Source: Prevotella sp. (GTDB taxonomy: Bacteria; Bacteroidota; Bacteroidia; Bacteroidales; Bacteroidaceae). Taken from it: 35,087 nucleotides of DNA. This document shows, piece by piece, positions 1-5,529 of the stretch. Where the stretch lies: assembly GCA_017557185.1 (NCBI GenBank), contig JAFZAP010000050.1, positions 1 through 35,087 on the forward strand, read 5' to 3'. Under the pieces are notes generated by a model that was not told the origin of the DNA, did no database searches, and was given only the letters and a program-made list of their open reading frames with translations. The position numbers were made by a program, and so were the translations under genes. Numbering within the stretch: the stretch's first letter is position 1; each line of letters begins with the position of its first letter.

Positions 1-180
1 GACTCTATGTCTCTCTGTCAAGTTTCCTTGTTTCCTTCATTCCTTAGAATCATCATATTTCGTGGTTATAGATGTTCAAATATCCGTGAAAATCCATGAG
101 ATCCGTGGAGAAACTGAGGGGTCAAAAAGTATATAATTACCAAAAAATATGGAAATGATATAGCAGTTGACCTAATAGAG
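1..180. other. intergenic stretch without recognised gene
   Basis: No convincing ORF or RNA gene is visible. The only pattern is a short imperfect repetition of ATCCGTG/ATCCATG around 90-115, of the kind often seen between Bacteroidales genes. Confidence 0.5.
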
Positions 181-380
181 CACTGAAAGTGCGAAAGAAC
201 ATAGGCAGGCGGTGGAGTGCGTAGCACGAAACCCCTGTAAAAAGGTCAACAACAAATCAAAACCCCGATGGGGTGACAGAAATTCTGTCGTACCTTCGGC
301 ACTTATATTCTTCTGGCATCAATTACAGGGGTTTCACCCCTGCCTGTAATCTTCCCGCCCCTTCGGGGCTTAGGCGGTGA
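181..380. repeat. REPIN-like inverted repeat pair
   Basis: GAAACCCCTGTAA (228-240) is perfectly complementary to TTACAGGGGTTTC (323-335). The flanks extend the pairing: GGCAGG-GGTG at 204-214 faces CACC-CCTGCC at 335-344. Smaller palindromes lie around the pair: CCCCGATGGGG, GACAGAAATTCTGTC and GCCCCTTCGGGGC. No ORF fits here. The arrangement of two palindromic modules facing each other resembles REP doublets mobilised by RAYT transposases, but no such transposase is in the window. Confidence 0.6.
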
Positions 381-442
381 AAGAAAGGGGGAGAGAGAAG
401 GATGTCGCATGTTCAGAGTGTTGATGACTGAAGAGGAATGGT

Positions 443-476
443 CTCCCTCTCCCTTTGGAGAGGGCTGGGGTGAGGC
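443..476. repeat. palindromic intergenic repeat (CTCTCCCTTTGGAGAG type)
   Basis: The core CTCTCCCTTTGGAGAG is an imperfect palindrome followed by GGCTGGGGTGAGG. A related core and tail occur at about 23919-23955 and 23986-24021, so this is a dispersed family within the window. Confidence 0.55.
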
Positions 477-491
477 AATACCCGACGCGAG

Positions 492-641
492 CTAGAGTGC
501 TTCGTCGTCGGGTTTCTCTATCTGCCGGTTTGCCGCTGCGGCTTGCCGGTTCTTATTCGGTAGATGTTTCTTCTTTTTCAGCCAAGCCTGCTTGCGCTGT
601 TCGTATTCCTCGCGGTGTCGTTCCAGATAGTTGTCGGCCAT
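492..641 (-). CDS. small conserved-type basic protein, 49 aa, function unknown
   Basis: The reverse strand reads ATG at 641 to TAG at 492, giving a 49-aa protein starting MADNYLERHREEYEQRK. It is highly charged, with a KKKK stretch near residue 25, an Arg/Ala-rich middle, and the acidic end EKPDDEAL. It has no signal peptide or membrane segment and is probably cytosolic, with a helical or coiled-coil N-terminus. It lies 18 nt after the DUF4270 stop on the same strand and is likely co-transcribed with it. Short proteins beginning MADNYLE are familiar from Bacteroidales genomes, but I know no function. An inverted repeat (481-487 with 506-512) spans its stop codon and may form a transcript-end hairpin, though no U-run follows. 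Confidence 0.65.
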   Translation of the reverse strand: MADNYLERHREEYEQRKQAWLKKKKHLPNKNRQAAAANRQIEKPDDEAL

Positions 642-659
642 AATGAAAGGGAAACCAGA

Positions 660-2075
660 CTATTTGAACTTACCATAGAGAACACTGATCTGAATGGGCT
701 TGTAGGGATTCTCGCTACCGCCCACCAGGCGTGTGCTGCTGAGTTCCATCGAGTGGGAGACCTTCACCACGATGCTCGAGGATGTCGTGACGTCGACGGG
801 CACCAGTACCACCTTGTTCCAGTTAACTGACTGGCGGTTCTTGTTCATCGCCGAGATCAGCGTGGCAATATTGCTATAGAGATAGGTGTTGTTGCCCGTG
901 GTGCTGGGCGACGATGCCAGATACGACGTACGGTTGTTGATGATGCGATTGTTCTCGAAGAACGTATAGAGGCTGTCCTTCGGAATGAGCAGCAGCTGCG
1001 AGGGCGCCGGCAGGTTGTAGTCGCTCTGCGAAGAGTCGTTGATGCGCGGGATGACGAGCTTGGCAGCGCTCAGCGAGTCGGTGTCGTGACCTCTCAGGAT
1101 GTCGTCGACAGGCAGCGTGAGCTCGGTGAACAGTCCCGCCGGAGTCTTCAGATAGGTGCAGCTGTTGTCGGCAGCCAGCGTCTGAAGGTATGCGTCGTTG
1201 TTCTCAATCTTCGTGGTCTGCAGCACCTCTTCCGTTCCGCCGAACTCAATCAAAGCGTTGTAGACGGAGTCCTCGCTGAGTACGCGGAAGTAGACGATGA
1301 GCTTGCTGGTGAAGATGTAGGCCATCGAGCCGATGCCTCCCGTGCTCTCGAAGTAGAAGCCCGGCACGACGTTCTTGATGAACTTCAGCTGGTCGGAGAA
1401 GTTCGACTTGTCCTTGTACATCGAGTTGATGATGTACGAGCCGTAGTTGTTATACTGGTTGCCGTCCTTGTCGGTATAGGCATCGTTGAGCGGTATGCGG
1501 ATGTTGGACGTATAGCTGTCGCTGTAGCGTGTAGCCTTGCTGACACTCTGGTCGGCGAGCGTGTAGACTTTCTCCTTCTTGATGCCGCCCTGTCGCAGAT
1601 AGCCCTCCTTCTTCGGGTCGAAGTTGGAGTAGTAGCGCTGGTTCTCGAGCATGGGCTTTCCCATTTCGTGTGCCGTCACCTTCATCGTTGACAGCGAGTC
1701 GCCATAGAAATTGCTGAAGAACAGGCGTATCTCGCACGAGTCGGCGATGATTTTCCCGTCGATGCGGCTGGCGATGCTGTCGATTGCGGGGAAGGCGTTG
1801 GCATATTCCTCGAGCGTGTAGAACTGAGTCATGAAGTTTCCCGTGATTACGTTGCCTGTCTCCGGGTCGCGGATGCTGCCGAGATAGCCGTAGGTGGAAC
1901 GGGAATACACGGAGTCGGCCACGAGCGTGCGGGAACTGACCTTGAAGGTGTCGGTGGAGACATCAAGGTTGTCCATGTCGTGAATGAGTGATGAGCCGAT
2001 TTCGTTTGTGGTGTCGTCGCATGACGAGAGGATAAACATCGTGAGCATGACGCCCACAAGATATCTGAATTTCAT
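660..2075 (-). CDS. DUF4270 family lipoprotein
   Basis: A 471-aa protein with a lipoprotein signal peptide: charged MKFR, a hydrophobic stretch, then lipobox LSSC with Cys19, followed by DDTTNE. It should therefore be anchored in the outer membrane. The body is Ser/Thr/Asp-rich, with features typical of DUF4270, a Bacteroidetes-restricted family: an early GYLGSIRDPETG segment and a long beta-rich repeat-like region. No catalytic motif is visible and its molecular role is unknown. It starts 50 nt after the glycogen-synthase-like gene, with no promoter box seen in the gap, so it is probably second in that operon. The family assignment rests on recognition of overall sequence style. Confidence 0.8.
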   Translation of the reverse strand: MKFRYLVGVMLTMFILSSCDDTTNEIGSSLIHDMDNLDVSTDTFKVSSRTLVADSVYSRSTYGYLGSIRDPETGNVITGNFMTQFYTLEEYANAFPAIDSIASRIDGKIIADSCEIRLFFSNFYGDSLSTMKVTAHEMGKPMLENQRYYSNFDPKKEGYLRQGGIKKEKVYTLADQSVSKATRYSDSYTSNIRIPLNDAYTDKDGNQYNNYGSYIINSMYKDKSNFSDQLKFIKNVVPGFYFESTGGIGSMAYIFTSKLIVYFRVLSEDSVYNALIEFGGTEEVLQTTKIENNDAYLQTLAADNSCTYLKTPAGLFTELTLPVDDILRGHDTDSLSAAKLVIPRINDSSQSDYNLPAPSQLLLIPKDSLYTFFENNRIINNRTSYLASSPSTTGNNTYLYSNIATLISAMNKNRQSVNWNKVVLVPVDVTTSSSIVVKVSHSMELSSTRLVGGSENPYKPIQISVLYGKFK

Positions 2076-2125
2076 ATCTTACTGATGATGATGTTCTTTT
2101 TTGTTGTGTTCTGCCAACCTCGTTT

Positions 2126-2938
2126 TTATTCTTCGGCAGGTGTAATCTGCTCGTAGAACTGCTGATATGCAGCACCGAAGTCCTCGCCGGGATAGTGGAG
2201 GATAGGGCACTCCTTCTCGGCGGCATATTTCATCAATGCCGGGTCGACATTGGGGCTTGTCTCAATGATTCCGTCGCTGTAGTCGATAGCCAGCTTGCCG
2301 AGCTCCAGGAAGTCGAACTGATCCTTGTAAGGCTCCAGCAGCTTACTGTTGGCCTCGCGGAACTCGATGCAACGCTTGAAGTTGTCGGCAAGGGGCGCCT
2401 TCGGCTGGTCGTGGAACAGCGACGTCACGATTTTGGCATTGGCAAAGGCGGGTTCATCATGATAGGCTGTCTTCGCATAAAGGGGGATGACGGCGCTCAT
2501 CCATCCCTGACAATGGATGATGTCGGGTGTCCAGCGCAGCTTCTTCACGGTCTCGAGCACGCCTCTGGCAAAGAAGACGGCGCGTTCGCCGTTGTCGGCA
2601 TATTCCTGTCCGTTCTCGTCGACGGTCATCTGGCGCTTCAGGAAGTAGTCGTCGTTGTCGATGAAGTACACCTGGATGCGCGTGTTCGGTATGGTGGCCA
2701 CCTTGATGAGCAAGGGCTGGTCGGTGTCGTCGATGATGATATTCATACCCGACAGGCGGATGACGGGGTGCAGGTTGCCTCTGCGCTCGTTGATGTTTCC
2801 CCATTTGGGCATGAAGGTACGGATTTCATAGCCTCCTTCCTGAATCTTGTTGGGGACCTCTTTACCCATGACTGCCATCTCGCTTTCCGGAACGTATGGG
2901 AATATCTCCTGATTGATATACAATACTTTCTTTGCCAT
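2126..2938 (-). CDS. glycogen/starch synthase-like protein, GT5 N-terminal domain only
   Basis: A 270-aa protein from ATG 2938; an in-frame TTG lies 6 nt upstream, but the ATG giving MAKKVLYINQE is preferred. It aligns by eye to the N-terminal Rossmann half of ADP-glucose-type glycogen synthases: VLYINQEIFPYVPES, then GYEIRTFMPKWG, FIDNDDYF, FFARGVLE, and DIIHCQGW in place of the family's HxHDW. Full-length GlgA proteins are about 480 residues and carry a C-terminal GT1 half, which is absent. The KTGGL-type ADP-glucose motif is replaced by SEMAVMGKE. It may be a catalytically reduced or regulatory homologue, and the usual database name probably overstates its activity. A clear promoter box sits 21 nt upstream, making it first in the operon with the DUF4270 gene. 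Confidence 0.75.
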   Translation of the reverse strand: MAKKVLYINQEIFPYVPESEMAVMGKEVPNKIQEGGYEIRTFMPKWGNINERRGNLHPVIRLSGMNIIIDDTDQPLLIKVATIPNTRIQVYFIDNDDYFLKRQMTVDENGQEYADNGERAVFFARGVLETVKKLRWTPDIIHCQGWMSAVIPLYAKTAYHDEPAFANAKIVTSLFHDQPKAPLADNFKRCIEFREANSKLLEPYKDQFDFLELGKLAIDYSDGIIETSPNVDPALMKYAAEKECPILHYPGEDFGAAYQQFYEQITPAEE

Positions 2939-2958
2939 AGTCAAAACGTTTTGTTACG

Positions 2959-2966
2959 CAAAGGTA
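2959..2966 (-). promoter_or_regulatory. promoter -7 box of the 2938 operon
   Basis: The reverse strand reads TACCTTTG, a match to the Bacteroidetes TAnnTTTG box. No clean TTTG is seen 19-20 bp upstream. The transcript would start roughly 10-15 nt before the ATG. Confidence 0.6.
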
Positions 2967-2992
2967 CGAAAAAATTACGAAAAAATAAAAAA

Positions 2993-3048
2993 GTAAAAAG
3001 GTAAAACCCGATAAATGTATATTTTTTTATGGTTTTTTACCTTTTTAC
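2993..3048 (-). terminator. hairpin terminator after the biotin carrier gene
   Basis: GTAAAAAGGTAAAA (2993-3006) is a perfect 14-bp inverted match to 3035-3048, with a 28-nt loop. On the reverse strand the second arm runs into a T-rich tract (TTTTTTATTTTTT). It lies between the biotin carrier stop and the next promoter, so it likely ends the mmd transcript. The arms are built from a GGTAAAAA microrepeat. Confidence 0.5.
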
Positions 3049-3076
3049 CCTCAGTGCTTTTTCATTTTTTATCTTT

Positions 3077-3502
3077 TCACTCGATGACAACGAGCGGTGC
3101 GTCTTCCAAGACATTCTCGCCCATCTTCACGCAGATAGCGGTGACGGTGCCGTCGGTTTCGGCCTCGAGGTTGTTGGCCATCTTCATGGCTTCGAGCACG
3201 ATGACCACGTCGCCTTTCTTCACCTTGCTGCCAACTGCGACCTTGATGTCGGTGATGACGCCTGGCAGCGGTGCCTTCACGGCATTGTTGGTGTTGACAT
3301 TGGCGGCAGGAGTCGCTTCGTCGTGACTCTTCTCGTCGGCAGGCTGTCCGAGAACGACCTTCTTCTTCTCGGGCTCCTGTTCGGGTTCCATCTCGACCTT
3401 GAATTCCTCACCGTTCACGGTAACCGTTGCTACGTTCTCGACGATGTCGCCAATAGCAACCTTGTATTCCTTTCCGTCGATTGTATATTTGTATTCTTTC
3501 AT
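3077..3502 (-). CDS. mmdC: biotin carboxyl carrier protein of a methylmalonyl-CoA-type decarboxylase/carboxyltransferase
   Basis: A 141-aa protein. The C-terminal ~75 residues are a biotinyl domain with the canonical EAMKM motif, so Lys107 is the expected biotinylation site, preceded by PLPG and followed by ETDGTV. The N-terminal ~45 residues (MKEYKYTIDGKEYKVAIGDI) form the small beta-rich segment seen in decarboxylase gamma subunits. A Glu/Lys/Ala/Asn-rich linker (about 40-75) should act as the swinging arm. It carries CO2 between carboxyl donor and acceptor sites. Its ATG overlaps the TGA of the 52-aa gene (ATGA, 3499-3502), which indicates translational coupling in the mmdA operon. The precise enzyme (methylmalonyl-CoA decarboxylase, transcarboxylase or propionyl-CoA carboxylase) cannot be fixed from this subunit. 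Confidence 0.88.
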   Translation of the reverse strand: MKEYKYTIDGKEYKVAIGDIVENVATVTVNGEEFKVEMEPEQEPEKKKVVLGQPADEKSHDEATPAANVNTNNAVKAPLPGVITDIKVAVGSKVKKGDVVIVLEAMKMANNLEAETDGTVTAICVKMGENVLEDAPLVVIE

Positions 3503-3657
3503 TTCTTTACAGGTTTAGGGGTCATTACTTGAAATCTGGCATTCCACAACGTGTGGCGCGGCTTGATGGTGATGAAGCCCGGCTCACGGTCGTGCACGTT
3601 GTTGCCTTTGTATTCGTGAAGCGCCAAAGCGATGGCTGCATAGATGTTCTTGTCCAT
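3499..3657 (-). CDS. 52-aa OadG-like small subunit lacking the membrane anchor
   Basis: The reverse strand reads ATG at 3657 to TGA at 3499, giving 52 aa. It starts MDKNIYAAIALALHEY and contains DREPGFITIKPR, then TLWNARFQ and a basic PKPVKK end. The pattern (short AAIA-ALHEY helix, E-G-ITI strand, W-N-R) resembles the cytosolic tail of Na+-pumping decarboxylase OadG/gamma or MmdD/delta chains, which tether the carboxyltransferase to the biotin carrier. The usual N-terminal membrane helix is absent. The gene sits between mmdA and the biotin carrier and shares ATGA with the latter. The assignment is by context and pattern; a distinct assembly factor is the alternative. Confidence 0.7.
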   Translation of the reverse strand: MDKNIYAAIALALHEYKGNNVHDREPGFITIKPRHTLWNARFQVMTPKPVKK

Positions 3658-3685
3658 ATAACTATCAACTTTCAACTATCAACTA
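3656..3685. repeat. heptamer-type microrepeat AACTATC/AACTTTC
   Basis: The mmdA-to-small-gene gap is almost entirely AACTATCAACTTTCAACTAT plus one further partial copy. It resembles the short slippage-prone microrepeats at 29228-29259 and 33457-33476. Confidence 0.5.
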
Positions 3686-3686
3686 A

Positions 3687-5252
3687 TTACATCGGCATGC
3701 AGCCGTGTTTCTTGGCGGGAAGCGACTGCTTCTTGCAGGCCAGCTGAGCAAGTCCGCGACAGATGCGGAAGCGGGTGTTACGAGGCTCGATGACGTCGTC
3801 GATGTAACCGTATTGTGCTGCCTGATAAGGATTTGCGAAGAGTTCGCTATACTCTTCCTCCTTCTCGGCAAGGAAGGCGCGCACGTCTTCGCCGGCTTCC
3901 TTCTTGGCCTTGGCTTCCTTCGCACAGAGCACGGCGACGGCACCCGAGGCGCCCATCACGGCAATCTCGCTGGTGGGCCAGGCGAAGTTCAAGTCGGCAC
4001 GAAGCTGCTTGCACCCCATCACGATGTGGCTGCCGCCGTACGACTTGCGAAGCGTGATCGTGACCTTGGGAACGGTGGCTTCGCCGTAGGCATAGAGCAA
4101 CTGGGCTCCATGCAGGATGACGGCGTTGTACTCCTGTCCTGTGCCGGGCAGGAATCCCGGTACGTCGACGAGGCTCACGATGGGGATGTTGAAAGCATCG
4201 CAGAAGCGCACGAAGCGGGCACCCTTGCGCGAGGCATTTGCATCGAGAACGCCGGCATAGGCTGCAGGCTGATTGGCCACGATGCCCACGCTCTGTCCGT
4301 TGAAGCGTGCAAAGCCCACGATGATGTTCTTGGCGAACTTCGGCTGCACCTCGAAGAAATCTCCGTTGTCGGTGATAGCCGTTATCACCTTATACATATC
4401 ATAAGCCTTGTTGGGGTCGTCGGGAATAATCTCGTTGAGCAGGTCTTCCTTGCGGTCGATGGGATCGTTGCACTCCACCCGCGGAGCTTCCTCCATGTTG
4501 TTGGAAGGAATGTAGGAGAGCAGCGTCTTGATCATCTGCATAGCCTCTTCTTCCGTCTTGGCAGTGAACGAGGTCACACCGCTCTTCGAAGCATGCACGC
4601 TTGCTCCGCCGAGGTTCTCTGCGTCGACATCCTCGCCTGTCACCGCCTTCACAACGGCAGGACCGGTCAGGAACATATACGACGTGTTCTCCATCATCAG
4701 GATGAAATCGGTGAGGGCAGGGGAGTAGACGGCACCGCCTGCGCAGGGCCCCATGATGGCGGAGATCTGCGGAATCACACCGCTTGCCAGGATGTTGCGC
4801 TCGAAAATCTCACCATAGCCGGCCAGCGAGCAGATGCCTTCCTGAATGCGGGCACCGCCGGAGTCGTTCATGCAGATCATCGGAGCGCCGTTCTGCATCG
4901 CCATATCCATGACCTTGCAGATCTTCTGCGACATCGTCTCTGAGAGCGAACCGCCGTTGACGGTGAAATCCTGGGCGCTGACATACACCAAGCGGCCGTC
5001 GATGGTGGCAGAACCTACTACGACGCCGTCGCCCAGATACTGCTTCTTCTCCATACCGAAGTTATGGCAACGGTGCAGCTTGAACATGTCATACTCTTCA
5101 AAGGACCCTTCGTCGACCAACATCTCGATGCGTTCGCGTGCTGTGTATTTTCCACGCTGGTGTTGTTTGTCGATTGCTTTCTCACCACCACCCAGACGGG
5201 CCTTCTCCCGACGGGCAATGAGTTCCTTGATTTTTTCGGTTTGTTTACTCAT
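3687..5252 (-). CDS. mmdA: acyl-CoA carboxyltransferase alpha subunit (methylmalonyl-CoA decarboxylase type)
   Basis: A 521-aa protein, the normal length for MmdA/PccB. It has the two crotonase-like carboxyltransferase halves. The N-half carries RERIEMLVDEGSFEEYD, then DFTVNGGSLSE, NDSGGARIQEG and GPCAGGAVYSPALTDF. The C-half carries NQPAAYAGVLDANASRKGARF, LVDVPGFLPGTGQE and YGGSHIVMGCKQLRAD. The ASRKGARF segment and the GxGG-like loops bind the acyl-CoA and biotin. It transfers the carboxyl group between methylmalonyl-CoA (or propionyl-CoA) and the biotin carrier. In succinate/propionate fermenters this is the decarboxylation step. It is first in a three-gene operon behind a textbook promoter. 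The membrane beta subunit (OadB/MmdB) and a biotin carboxylase are not adjacent. Confidence 0.92.
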   Translation of the reverse strand: MSKQTEKIKELIARREKARLGGGEKAIDKQHQRGKYTARERIEMLVDEGSFEEYDMFKLHRCHNFGMEKKQYLGDGVVVGSATIDGRLVYVSAQDFTVNGGSLSETMSQKICKVMDMAMQNGAPMICMNDSGGARIQEGICSLAGYGEIFERNILASGVIPQISAIMGPCAGGAVYSPALTDFILMMENTSYMFLTGPAVVKAVTGEDVDAENLGGASVHASKSGVTSFTAKTEEEAMQMIKTLLSYIPSNNMEEAPRVECNDPIDRKEDLLNEIIPDDPNKAYDMYKVITAITDNGDFFEVQPKFAKNIIVGFARFNGQSVGIVANQPAAYAGVLDANASRKGARFVRFCDAFNIPIVSLVDVPGFLPGTGQEYNAVILHGAQLLYAYGEATVPKVTITLRKSYGGSHIVMGCKQLRADLNFAWPTSEIAVMGASGAVAVLCAKEAKAKKEAGEDVRAFLAEKEEEYSELFANPYQAAQYGYIDDVIEPRNTRFRICRGLAQLACKKQSLPAKKHGCMPM

Positions 5253-5290
5253 TTTATCGTGTATTTTATTGATTTCTCACAAAACGGATG

Positions 5291-5321
5291 CAAAGGTACA
5301 AAAAAATGAGGTGAGCGCAAA
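5291..5321 (-). promoter_or_regulatory. mmdA promoter (TTTG-N19-TAnnTTTG)
   Basis: On the reverse strand, TTTG at 5318-5321 and TACCTTTG at 5291-5298 are separated by exactly 19 bp, matching the Bacteroidetes consensus. The leader is about 35 nt. Confidence 0.8.
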
Positions 5322-5411
5322 AGAATTTATTGTTTTTTAGTAGTATTTCTACAAAGGTTGTGCATGAAAACTATAAATGTAATATCGAGATTGCAAATAA
5401 TACATAAAAAA

Positions 5412-5443
5412 TTTGGATAATTGCACAAAAAGTAGTAATTTTG
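5412..5443 (+). promoter_or_regulatory. ppdK promoter
   Basis: TTTG (5412-5415) and TAATTTTG (5436-5443) are 20 bp apart. The 19-mer ending in TAATTTTGC (5426-5444) recurs exactly in the rho promoter. The leader is about 80 nt and AT-rich. Confidence 0.78.
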
Positions 5444-5529
5444 CGCAACTTTTGGAATGAATTCCAGAGAGGTATTGGTTTTTATTGAGAAAGAAAAAGA
5501 GAAATTACAATAACTTAATTTGTTAACAA

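Noticed and set aside
455-830. Two overlapping forward ORFs near the left edge
   Set aside because: They run antisense to the 49-aa gene and the end of the DUF4270 gene and have no recognisable content.
3705-4943. 412-aa ORF antisense to mmdA
   Set aside because: The mmdA frame contains every carboxyltransferase motif. The antisense product looks like a reverse-complement artefact.
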